Shown here: positions 51,001 to 64,000 of the stretch, in pieces
Numbering within the stretch: position 1 is the first letter of the stretch
Layout of the letters: each line of letters begins with the position of its first letter
Source of the DNA: Spongilla lacustris
Lineage: Eukaryota > Porifera > Demospongiae > Spongillida > Spongillidae
NCBI GenBank assembly: GCA_949361645.1
Contig: OX442425.1
Span: 4,713,442 to 4,777,441 of the forward strand
Length of the DNA stretch: 64,000 nt
Reading direction: 5' to 3'
The notes under the pieces: generated by a model
What the model was told of the DNA's origin: nothing
What the model saw: the letters and a program-made list of their open reading frames with translations, nothing else
Databases searched by the model: none
Position numbers and translations under genes: made by a program

Positions 51001-54000
51001 ATATAGATAATATGTCTGAGTATATGAGATTTAGTTTACCATTGAATGGTTTATGATAAACCATGTTAAACCATAAGTGTTATTTCCACACTGAGATATT
51101 CACAATAGGTATACTATCATTAAAATCATAATAAGAACATTTAATATTTAAACCATTACTAGTTAGTAAATCTAGATACATATGGATAGTATGTCTGAGT
51201 GTATTAGATTTAATTTACCATTGAATGGTTTATGATAAACCATGTTAAACCATAAGTGTTATTTCCACACTGAGATATTCACAATTGGTATACCATCATT
51301 AATATCATAATAAGTACATTTAATAATTAAACCATCACTAGTTAGTAAATCTAGATACATATAGATAGTATGTCTGAGTGTATTAGATTTAATTTACCAT
51401 TGAATGGTTTATGATAAACCATGTTAAACCATAAGTGTTATTTCCACAATGAGATATTCACATTTGGTATACTATCATTAAAATCATTATAAGTACATTT
51501 AATAATTAAACCATTACTAGTTAGTAAATCCAGATACATATAGATAATATGTCTGAGTATATGAGATTTAGTTTACCATTGAATGGTTTATGATAAACCA
51601 TGTTAAACCATAAGTGTTATTTCCACACTGAGATATTCACAATAGGTATACTATCATTAAAATCATAATAAGTACATTTAATATTTAAACCATTACAAGT
51701 TAGTAAATCTAGATACATACGGATAGTATGTCTGAGTGTATTAGATTTAATTTACCATTGAATGGTTTATGATAAACCATGTTAAACCATGTGTTATTTC
51801 CAAACTGAGATATTCACAATTGGTATACTATTATTTAAATCATAATAACGACGTTTAATAATTAAACCATTACTAGTTAGTAAATCTAGATACATATGGA
51901 TAGCATGTCTGAGTGTATTAGATTTAATTTACCATTGAATGGTTTATGATAAACCATGTTAAACCATCAGTGTTATTTCCACACTGAGATATTCACAATT
52001 GGTATACCATCATTAATATCATAATAAGTACATTTAATAATTAAACCATCACTAGTTAGTAAATCTAGATACATATGGATAGTATGTCTGAGTGTATTAG
52101 ATTTAATTTACCATTGAATGGTTTATGATAAACCATGTTAAACCATAAGTGTTATTTCCACAATGAGATAATCACATTTGGTATACTATCATTAAAATCA
52201 TAATAAGTACATTTAACAATTAAACCATTACTAGTTAGTAAATTCGGATACATATGGATAGTATGTCTGAGTGTATTAGATTTAATTTACCATTGAATGG
52301 TTTATGATAAACCACGTTAAACCATAAGTGTTATTTCCACACTGAGATATTCACAACAGGTATGCTATCAGTAAAATCATAGTCACGACTTTTAATCATT
52401 AAACAATTACTAGTTAGTAAATCTATATACATATGGATAGTATGTATGAGTTTATTACATTTAATTTACCATTGAATGGTTTATGATAAACCATGTTAAA
52501 CCATAAGAGTTATTTCCACACTGAGATACTCACAATGGGTGTACTATCATTAAAATCATAATAACGACTTTAAATAATTAAATCATTACTAGTTAGTAAA
52601 TGTAGATACATATAGATAGTATGTCTGAGTGTATTAGAATTAATTTACCATTGATTGGTTTATGATAAACCATTTTAAACCATAAGTGTTATTTCCACAC
52701 TGAGATATTCACAATAGGTATACTATCACTAAAATCATGATAATACATTTAATAATTAATCCATTACTAGTTAGTAAATCTAGATACATATGAATAGTAT
52801 GTCTGAGTTTATTAGATTTAATTTACCATTGAATGGTTTATGATAAATCATGTTAAACCATAAGTGTTATTTCCACACTGAGATATTCACAACAGGTATG
52901 CTATCAGTAAAATCATAGTCACGACTTTTAATCATTAAACAATTACTAGTTAGTAAATCTATATACATATGGATAGTATGTATGAGTTTATTACATTTAA
53001 TTTACCATTGAATGGTTTATGATAAACCATGTTAAACCATAAGAGTTATTTCCACACTGAGATACTCACAATGGGTGTACTATCATTAAAGTCATAATAA
53101 CGACTTTAAATAATTAAATCATTACTAGTTAGTAAATGTAGATACATATAGATAGTATTTCTGAGTGTATTAGATTTAATTTACCATTAAATGGTTTATG
53201 ATAAACCATGTTAAACCATAAGTGTTATTTCCACACTGAGATATTCACAATAGGTATGCTATCAGTAAAATCATAGTAACGACTTTTAATCATTAAACAA
53301 TTACTAGTTAGTAAATCTATATACATATGGATAGTATGTCTGAGTTTATTAGATTTAATTTACCATTGAATGGTTTATGATGAACCATGTTAAACCATAA
53401 GTGTTATTTCCACAATGAGATATTCACATTTGGTATACTATTATTAAAATCATAATAAGTACATTTAATAATTAAACCATTACTAGTTAGTAAATCCAGA
53501 TACATATAGATAATATGTCTGAGTATATGAGATTTAGTTTACCATTGAATGGTTTATGATAAACCATGTTAAACCATAAGTGTTATTTCCACACTGAGAT
53601 ATTCACAATAGGTATACTATCATTAAAATCATAATAAGTACATTTAATATTTAAACCATTACTAGTTAGTAAATCTAGATACATATGGATAGTATGTCTG
53701 AGGGTATTAGATTTAATTTACCATTGAATGGTTTATGATAAACCATGTTAAACCATAAGTGTTATTTCCACACTGAGATATTCACAATTGGTATACCATC
53801 ATTAATATCATAATAAGTACATTTAATATTTAAACCATTACTAGTTAGTAAATCTAGATACATATGGATAGTATGTCTGAGTGTATTAGATTTAATTTAC
53901 CATTGAATGGTTTATGATAAACCATGTTAAACCATAAGTGTTATTTCCACAATGAGATAATCACATTTGGTATACTATCATTAAAATCATAATAAGTACA

Positions 54001-57000
54001 TTTAATAATTAAACCATTACTAGTTAGTAAATTCGGATACATATCGATAGTATGTCTGAGTGTATTAGATTTAATTTACCATTGAATCGTTTATGATAAA
54101 CCATGTTAAACCATAAGTGTTATTTCCACAATGAGATAATCACATTTGGTATACTATCATTAAAATCATAATAAGTACATTTAATATTTAAACCATTACT
54201 AGTTAGTAAATCTAGATACATATGGATAGTATGTCTGAGTGTATTAGATTTAATTTACCATTGAATGGTTTATGATAAACCATGTTAAACCATAAGTGTT
54301 ATTTCCACACTGAGATATTCACAATTGGTATACTATTATTTAAATCATAATAACGACGTTTAATAATTAAACCATTACTAGTTAGTAAATTCGGATACAT
54401 ATGGATAGTATGTCTGAGTGTATTAGATTTAATTTACCATTGAATGGTTTATGATAAACCATGTTAAACCATAAGTGTTATTTCCACACTGAGATATTCA
54501 CAATAGGTATGCTATCAGTAAAATCATAGTAACGACTTTTAATCATTAAACAATTACTAGTTAGTAAATCTATATACATATGGATAGTATGTCTGAGTTT
54601 ATTAGATTTAATTTACCATTGAATGGTTTATGATGAACCATGTTAAACCATAAGTGTTATTTCCACAATGAGATATTCACATTTGGTATACTATTATTAA
54701 AATCATAATAAGTACATTTAATAATTAAACCATTACTAGTTAGTAAATTCAGATACATATAGATAATATGTCTGAGTATATGAGATTTAGTTTACCATTG
54801 AATGGTTTATGATAAACCATGTTAAACCATAAGTGTTATTTCCACACTGAGATATTCACAATAGGTATACTATCATTAAAATCATAATAAGTACATTTAA
54901 TATTTAAACCATTACTAGTTAGTAAATCTAGATACATATGGATAGTATGTCTGAGTGTATTAGATTTAATTTACCATTGAATGGTTTATGATAAACCATG
55001 TTAAACCATAAGTGTTATTTCCACACTGAGATATTCACAATAGGTATACTATCATTAAAATCATAATAAGTACATTTAATATTTAAACCATTACTAGTTA
55101 GTAAATCTAGATACATATGGATAGTATGTCTGAGTGTATTAGATTTAATTTACCATTAAATGGTTTATGATAAACCATGTTAAACCATAAGTGTTATTTC
55201 CACACTGAGATATTCACAATAGGTATGCTATCAGTAAAATCATAGTAACGACTTTTAATCATTAAACAATTACTAGTTAGTAAATCTATATACATATGGA
55301 TAGTATGTCTGAGTTTATTAGATTTAATTTACCATTGAATGGTTTATGATGAACCATGTTAAACCATAAGTGTTATTTCCACAATGAGATATTCACATTT
55401 GGTATACTATTATTAAAATCATAATAAGTACATTTAATAATTAAACCATTACTAGTTAGTAAATCCAGATACATATAGATAATATGTCTGAGTATATGAG
55501 ATTTAGTTTACCATTGAATGGTTTATGATAAACCATGTTAAACCATAAGTGTTATTTCCACACTGAGATATTCACAATAGGTATACTATCATTAAAATCA
55601 TAATAAGTACATTTAATATTTAAACCATTACTAGTTAGTAAATCTAGATACATATGGATAGTATGTCTGAGGGTATTAGATTTAATTTACCATTGAATGG
55701 TTTATGATAAACCATGTTAAACCATAAGTGTTATTTCCACACTGAGATATTCACAATTGGTATACCATCATTAATATCATAATAAGTACATTTAATATTT
55801 AAACCATTACTAGTTAGTAAATCTAGATACATATGGATAGTATGTCTGAGTGTATTAGATTTAATTTACCATTGAATGGTTTATGATAAACCATGTTAAA
55901 CCATAAGTGTTATTTCCACAATGAGATAATCACATTTGGTATACTATCATTAAAATCATAATAAGTACATTTAATAATTAAACCATTACTAGTTAGTAAA
56001 TTCGGATACATATCGATAGTATGTCTGAGTGTATTAGATTTAATTTACCATTGAATGGTTTATGATAAACCATGTTAAACCATAAGTGTTATTTCCACAC
56101 TGAGATATTCACAATAGGTATGCTATCAGTAAAATCATAGTAACGACTTTTAATCATTAAACAATTACTAGTTAGTAAATCTATATACATATGGATAGTA
56201 TGTATGAGTTTATTAGATTTAATTTACCATTGAATGGTTTATGATAAACCATGTTAAACCATAAGAGTTATTTCCACACTGAGATACTCACAATAGGTGT
56301 ACTATCATTAAAATCATAATAACGACTTTAAATAATTAAATCATTACTAGTTAGTAAATGTAGATACATATAGATAGTATGTCTGAGTGTATTAGATTTA
56401 ATTTACCATTGATTGGTTTATGATAAACCATTTTAAACCATAAGTGTTATTTCCACAATGAGATATTCACATTTGGTGTACTATCATTAAAATCATAATA
56501 AGTACATTTAATAATTAAACCATTACTAGTTAGTAAATCCAGATACATATGGATAGTATGTCTGAGTGTATTAGATTTAATTTACCAATGAATGGTTTAT
56601 GATAAACCATGTTAAACCATGTGTTATTTCCACACTGAGATATTCACAATAGGTATACTATGACCAAAATCATGATAATACATTTAATAATTAATCCATT
56701 ACTAGTTAGTAAATCTAGATACATATGGATAGTATGTCTGAGTGTATTAGATTTAATTTACCATTGAATGGTTTATGATAAACCATGTTAAACCATAAGT
56801 GTTATTTCCACACTGAGATATTCACAATTGGTATACCATCATTAATATCATAATAAGTACATTTAATATTTAAACCATTACTAGTTAGTAAATCTAGATA
56901 CATATGGATAGTATGTCTGAGTGTATTAGATTTAATTTACCATTGAATGGTTTATGATAAACCATGTTAAACCATAAGTGTTATTTCCACACTGAGATAT

Positions 57001-60000
57001 TCACAATAGGTATGCTATCAGTAAAATCATAGTAACGACTTTTAATCATTAAACAATTACTAGTTAGTAAATCTATATACATATGGATAGTATGTCTGAG
57101 TTTATTAGATTTAATTTACCATTGAATGGTTTATGATGAACCATGTTAAACCATAAGTGTTATTTCCACAATGAGATATTCACATTTGGTATACTATTAT
57201 TAAAATCATAATAAGTACATTTAATAATTAAACCATTACTAGTTAGTAAATCCATATACATATAGATAATATGTCTGAGTATATGAGATTTAGTTTACCA
57301 TTGAATGGTTTATGATAAACCATGTTAAACCATAAGTGTTATTTCCACACTGAGATATTCACAATAGGTATACTATCATTAAAATCATAATAAGTACATT
57401 TAATATTTAAACCATTACTAGTTAGTAAATCTAGATACATATGGATAGTATGTCTGAGTGTATTAGATTTAATTTACCATTGAATGGTTTATGATAAACC
57501 ATGTTAAACCATAAGTGTTATTTCCACACTGAGATATTCACAATTGGTATACCATCATTAATATCATAATAACGACGTTTAATAATTAAACCATTACTAG
57601 TTAGTAAATCTGGATACATATGGATAGTATGTCTGAGTGTATTAGATTTAATTTACCATTGAATAGTTTATGATAAACCATGTTAAACCATACGTGTTAT
57701 TTCCACAGAGATTTTCACAATAGGTATGCTATCAGTAAAATCATAGTAACGACTTTTAATAATTAAACCATTACTAGTTAGTAAATCTAGATACATATGG
57801 ATAGTATGTCTAAGTTTATTCGATTTAATTTACCATTGAATGGTTTATGATAAACCATGTTAAACCATAAGTGTTATTTCCACAATGAGATATTCACATT
57901 TGGTATACTATCATTAAAATCATAATAAGTACATTTAATAATTAAACCATTACTAGTTAGTAAATCCAGATACATATAGATAATATGTCTGAGTATATGA
58001 GATTTAGTTTACCATTGAATGGTTTATGATAAACCATGTTAAACCATAAGTGTTATTTCCACACTGAGATATTCACAATAGGTATACTATCATTAAAATC
58101 ATAATAAGTACATTTAATATTTAAACCATTACAAGTTAGTAAATCTAGATACATACGGATAGTATGTCTGAGTGTATTAGATTTAATTTACCATTGAATG
58201 GTTTATGATAAACCATGTTAAACCATGTGTTATTTCCAAACTGAGATATTCACAATTGGTATACTATTATTTAAATCATAATAACGACGTTTAATAATTA
58301 AACCATTACTAGTTAGTAAATCTAGATACATATGGATAGCATGTCTGAGTGTATTAGATTTAATTTACCATTGAATGGTTTATGATAAACCATGTTAAAC
58401 CATCAGTGTTATTTCCACACTGAGATATTCACAATTGGTATACCATCATTAATATCATAATAAGTACATTTAATAATTAAACCATCACTAGTTAGTAAAT
58501 CTAGATACATATGGATAGTATGTCTGAGTGTATTAGATTTAATTTACCATTGAATGGTTTATGATAAACCATGTTAAACCATAAGTGTTATTTCCACAAT
58601 GAGATAATCACATTTGGTATACTATCATTAAAATCATAATAAGTACATTTAACAATTAAACCATTACTAGTTAGTAAATTCGGATACATATGGATAGTAT
58701 GTCTGAGTGTATTAGATTTAATTTACCATTGAATGGTTTATGATAAACCACGTTAAACCATAAGTGTTATTTCCACACTGAGATATTCACAACAGGTATG
58801 CTATCAGTAAAATCATAGTCACGACTTTTAATCATTAAACAATTACTAGTTAGTAAATCTATATACATATGGATAGTATGTATGAGTTTATTACATTTAA
58901 TTTACCATTGAATGGTTTATGATAAACCATGTTAAACCATAAGAGTTATTTCCACACTGAGATACTCACAATGGGTGTACTATCATTAAAATCATAATAA
59001 CGACTTTAAATAATTAAATCATTACTAGTTAGTAAATGTAGATACATATAGATAGTATGTCTGAGTGTATTAGAATTAATTTACCATTGATTGGTTTATG
59101 ATAAACCATTTTAAACCATAAGTGTTATTTCCACAATGAGATATTCACATTTGGTGTACTATCATTAAAATCATAATAAGTACATTTAACAAATAAACCA
59201 TTACTAGTTAGTAAATCCAGATACATATAGATAATATGTCTGAGTATATGAGATTTAGTTTACCATTGAATGGTTTATGATAAACCATGTTAAACAATAA
59301 GTGTTATTTCCACACTGAGATATTCACAATAGGTATACTATCATTAAAATCATAATAAGTACATTTAATAATTAAACCATTACTAGTTAGTAAATCTAGA
59401 TACATATGGATAGTATGTCTGAGTTTATTAGATTTAATTTACCATTGAATGGTTTATGATAAATCATGTTAAACCATAAGTGTTATTTCCACACTGAGAT
59501 ATTCACCTTAGGTATACTATCACTAAAATCATATTAACGACGTTTAATAATTAAACCATTACTAGTTAGTAAATCTGGATACATATGGATAGTATGTCTG
59601 AGTGTATTAGATTTAATTTACCATTGAATGGTTTATGATAAATCATGTTAAACCATTAGTGTTATTTCCACACTGAGATATTCACAATAGGTATACTATC
59701 ACTAAAATCATATTAACGACGTTTAATAATTAAACCATTACTAGTTAGTAAATCTGGATACATATGGATAGTATGTCTGAGTGTATTAGATTTAATTTAC
59801 CATTGAATAGTTTATGATAAACCATGTTAAAACATGTGTTATTTCCACAGAGATTTTCACAATAGGTATGCTATCAGTAAAATCATAGTAACGACTTTTA
59901 ATAATTAAACCATTACTAGTTAGTAAATCTAGATACATATGGATAGTATGTCTAAGTTTATTCGATTTAATTTACCATTGAATGGTTTATGATAAACCAT

Positions 60001-63000
60001 TTTAAACCATAAGTGTTATTTCCACAATGAGATATTCACATTTGGTATACTATCATTAAAATCATAATAAGTACATTTAATAATTAAACCATTACTAGTT
60101 AGTAAATCCAGATACATATAGATAATATGTCTGAGTATATGAGATTTAGTTTACCATTGAATGGTTTATGATAAACCATGTTAAACCATAAGTGTTATTT
60201 CCACAGAGATTTTCACAATAGGTATGCTATCAGTAAAATCATAGTAACGACTTTTAATAATTAAACCTTTACTAGTTAGTAAATCTAGATACATATGGAT
60301 AGTATGTCTAAGTTTATTCGATTTAATTTACCATTGAATGTTTTATGATAAACCATGTTAAACCATAAGTGTTATTTCCACAATGAGATATTCACATTTG
60401 GTATACTATCATTAAAATCATAATAAGTACATTTAATAATTAAACCATTACTAGTTAGTAAATCCAGATACATATAGATAATATGTCTGAGTATATGAGA
60501 TTTAGTTTACCATTGAATGGTTTATGATAAACCATGTTAAACCATAAGTGTTATTTCCACACTGAGATATTCACAATAGGTATACTATCATTAAAATCAT
60601 AATAAGAACATTTAATATTTAAACCATTACTAGTTAGTAAATCTAGATACATATGGATAGTATGTCTGAGTGTATTAGATTTAATTTACCATTGAATGGT
60701 TTATGATAAACCATGTTAAACCATAAGTGTTATTTCCACACTGAGATATTCACAATTGGTATACCATCATTAATATCATAATAAGTACATTTAATAATTA
60801 AACCATCACTAGTTAGTAAATCTAGATACATATAGATAGTATGTCTGAGTGTATTAGATTTAATTTACCATTGAATGGTTTATGATAAACCATGTTAAAC
60901 CATAAGTGTTATTTCCACAATGAGATATTCACATTTGGTATACTATCATTAAAATCATTATAAGTACATTTAATAATTAAACCATTACTAGTTAGTAAAT
61001 CCAGATACATATAGATAATATGTCTGAGTATATGAGATTTAGTTTACCATTGAATGGTTTATGATAAACCATGTTAAACCATAAGTGTTATTTCCACACT
61101 GAGATATTCACAATAGGTATACTATCATTAAAATCATAATAAGTACATTTAATATTTAAACCATTACAAGTTAGTAAATCTAGATACATACGGATAGTAT
61201 GTCTGAGTGTATTAGATTTAATTTACCATTGAATGGTTTATGATAAACCATGTTAAACCATGTGTTATTTCCAAACTGAGATATTCACAATTGGTATACT
61301 ATTATTTAAATCATAATAACGACGTTTAATAATTAAACCATTACTAGTTAGTAAATCTAGATACATATGGATAGCATGTCTGAGTGTATTAGATTTAATT
61401 TACCATTGAATGGTTTATGATAAACCATGTTAAACCATCAGTGTTATTTCCACACTGAGATATTCACAATTGGTATACCATCATTAATATCATAATAAGT
61501 ACATTTAATAATTAAACCATCACTAGTTAGTAAATCTAGATACATATGGATAGTATGTCTGAGTGTATTAGATTTAATTTACCATTGAATGGTTTATGAT
61601 AAACCATGTTAAACCATAAGTGTTATTTCCACAATGAGATAATCACATTTGGTATACTATCATTAAAATCATAATAAGTACATTTAACAATTAAACCATT
61701 ACTAGTTAGTAAATTCGGATACATATGGATAGTATGTCTGAGTGTATTAGATTTAATTTACCATTGAATGGTTTATGATAAACCACGTTAAACCATAAGT
61801 GTTATTTCCACACTGAGATATTCACAACAGGTATGCTATCAGTAAAATCATAGTCACGACTTTTAATCATTAAACAATTACTAGTTAGTAAATCTATATA
61901 CATATGGATAGTATGTATGAGTTTATTACATTTAATTTACCATTGAATGGTTTATGATAAACCATGTTAAACCATAAGAGTTATTTCCACACTGAGATAC
62001 TCACAATGGGTGTACTATCATTAAAATCATAATAACGACTTTAAATAATTAAATCATTACTAGTTAGTAAATGTAGATACATATAGATAGTATGTCTGAG
62101 TGTATTAGAATTAATTTACCATTGATTGGTTTATGATAAACCATTTTAAACCATAAGTGTTATTTCCACACTGAGATATTCACAATAGGTATACTATCAC
62201 TAAAATCATGATAATACATTTAATAATTAATCCATTACTAGTTAGTAAATCTAGATACATATGAATAGTATGTCTGAGTTTATTAGATTTAATTTACCAT
62301 TGAATGGTTTATGATAAATCATGTTAAACCATAAGTGTTATTTCCACACTGAGATATTCACAACAGGTATGCTATCAGTAAAATCATAGTCACGACTTTT
62401 AATCATTAAACAATTACTAGTTAGTAAATCTATATACATATGGATAGTATGTATGAGTTTATTACATTTAATTTACCATTGAATGGTTTATGATAAACCA
62501 TGTTAAACCATAAGAGTTATTTCCACACTGAGATACTCACAATGGGTGTACTATCATTAAAATCATAATAACGACTTTAAATAATTAAATCATTACTAGT
62601 TAGTAAATGTAGATACATATAGATAGTATTTCTGAGTGTATTAGATTTAATTTACCATTAAATGGTTTATGATAAACCATGTTAAACCATAAGTGTTATT
62701 TCCACACTGAGATATTCACAATAGGTATGCTATCAGTAAAATCATAGTAACGACTTTTAATCATTAAACAATTACTAGTTAGTAAATCTATATACATATG
62801 GATAGTATGTCTGAGTTTATTAGATTTAATTTACCATTGAATGGTTTATGATGAACCATGTTAAACCATAAGTGTTATTTCCACAATGAGATATTCACAT
62901 TTGGTATACTATTATTAAAATCATAATAAGTACATTTAATAATTAAACCATTACTAGTTAGTAAATCCAGATACATATAGATAATATGTCTGAGTATATG

Positions 63001-64000
63001 AGATTTAGTTTACCATTGAATGGTTTATGATAAACCATGTTAAACCATAAGTGTTATTTCCACACTGAGATATTCACAATAGGTATACTATCATTAAAAT
63101 CATAATAAGTACATTTAATATTTAAACCATTACTAGTTAGTAAATCTAGATACATATGGATAGTATGTCTGAGGGTATTAGATTTAATTTACCATTGAAT
63201 GGTTTATGATAAACCATGTTAAACCATAAGTGTTATTTCCACACTGAGATATTCACAATTGGTATACCATCATTAATATCATAATAAGTACATTTAATAT
63301 TTAAACCATTACTAGTTAGTAAATCTAGATACATATGGATAGTATGTCTGAGTGTATTAGATTTAATTTACCATTGAATGGTTTATGATAAACCATGTTA
63401 AACCATAAGTGTTATTTCCACAATGAGATAATCACATTTGGTATACTATCATTAAAATCATAATAAGTACATTTAATAATTAAACCATTACTAGTTAGTA
63501 AATTCGGATACATATCGATAGTATGTCTGAGTGTATTAGATTTAATTTACCATTGAATGGTTTATGATAAACCATGTTAAACCATAAGTGTTATTTCCAC
63601 AATGAGATAATCACATTTGGTATACTATCATTAAAATCATAATAAGTACATTTAATATTTAAACCATTACTAGTTAGTAAATCTAGATACATATGGATAG
63701 TATGTCTGAGTGTATTAGATTTAATTTACCATTGAATGGTTTATGATAAACCATGTTAAACCATAAGTGTTATTTCCACACTGAGATATTCACAATTGGT
63801 ATACTATTATTTAAATCATAATAACGACGTTTAATAATTAAACCATTACTAGTTAGTAAATTCGGATACATATGGATAGTATGTCTGAGTGTATTAGATT
63901 TAATTTACCATTGAATGGTTTATGATAAACCATGTTAAACCATAAGTGTTATTTCCACACTGAGATATTCACAATAGGTATACTATCATTAAAATCATAA
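48100..64000. repeat. 9,471-bp higher-order repeat: one full copy and part of a second
   Basis: The rare variant CATAGTCACGAC occurs with its C at 49349, 52384 and 52920, and again at 58820, 61855 and 62391; all three pairs are offset by exactly 9,471 bp. TACGTGTTATTTCCACAGAG (48220 and 57691) and GAGGGTATTAG (about 53702 and 63173) agree. The junction is a hybrid monomer near 57570. Within each copy a 3,035-bp block is repeated, with ATTACAAGTTAG near 48658 and 51693. Copy two departs from copy one only in the last 25 or so bases of the window. Confidence 0.88.

Larger units (their letters stand above)
14978..64000. repeat. 179-bp AT-rich satellite array (family B)
   Basis: Tandem monomers of 179 bp (first full one about 15021-15199) run to the window end, about 270 copies. 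Some monomers are a few bases shorter; for example CAGAGATTTTC replaces CACTGAGATATTC, and an 8-bp loss occurs near 27230. Each monomer carries the 19-bp palindrome ATGGTTTATGATAAACCAT, overlapping CCATTGAATGG just before it, and TTACTAGTTAGTAA further on. The word TAAACCAT appears three times per monomer and its complement ATGGTTTA once. Stop codons occur in every frame and no gene is present. Monomer size, AT richness and homogenisation fit a centromeric or pericentromeric satellite; that location is inference. Confidence 0.97.

Noticed and set aside
14978..64000. Array of small palindromes as origins or terminators
   Set aside because: The palindromes are simply one per satellite monomer; there is no T-run, gene or replication protein to give them such a role.

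Overview
The window is eukaryotic, repeat-dominated DNA, probably from an invertebrate animal. Evidence for this is split coding sequence with GT-AG introns of 160-250 bp, two large satellite arrays, and frequent TACATGTA-type words in the single-copy part. The taxon cannot be fixed from sequence alone; a sponge or other marine invertebrate is a guess. There is no bacterial-style gene organisation, no CRISPR array, and no rRNA or tRNA gene that I can recognise. No intact protein-coding gene can be supported anywhere in the 64 kb.

Layout: (1) 1-1864 and 10788-about 14978 are two halves of one array of a 31-bp satellite (family A, HindIII site AAGCTT in most units). (2) The array is split by an 8,923-bp insertion at 1865-10787. 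The insertion has imperfect 37-bp terminal inverted repeats, a 3-bp TCA duplication and shared subterminal motifs. Removing it with one TCA restores exactly one 31-bp satellite unit, so it is read here as a CACTA/EnSpm-like, non-autonomous DNA transposon. (3) From about 14978 to the end (about 49 kb) runs a second, AT-rich satellite of 179-bp monomers (family B, about 270 copies). Each monomer carries a 19-bp palindrome, and the array is organised into very recent higher-order duplications with offsets of 1,785, 7,480/7,836, 3,035 and 9,471 bp.

Inside the transposon: four minus-strand exons of a transketolase gene (4256-5216) retain matching splice phases. They cover only part of the N-terminal thiamine-diphosphate domain and carry a frameshift, so this is a captured, decayed gene fragment. 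Next to it are an acidic plus-strand exon resembling the N-terminus of piggyBac-like proteins (3950-4092), an unidentified minus-strand open frame (3620-3799), a 3.7-kb minisatellite of 24-bp units (5418-9105), and a perfect 16-bp inverted repeat (10549-10591). No transposase was recognised.

The parts do not form a working gene system. The coherent story is structural: a gene-fragment-carrying transposon landed in a 31-bp satellite array that abuts a large homogenising satellite, as in pericentromeric or centromeric heterochromatin. That chromosomal location is inference.
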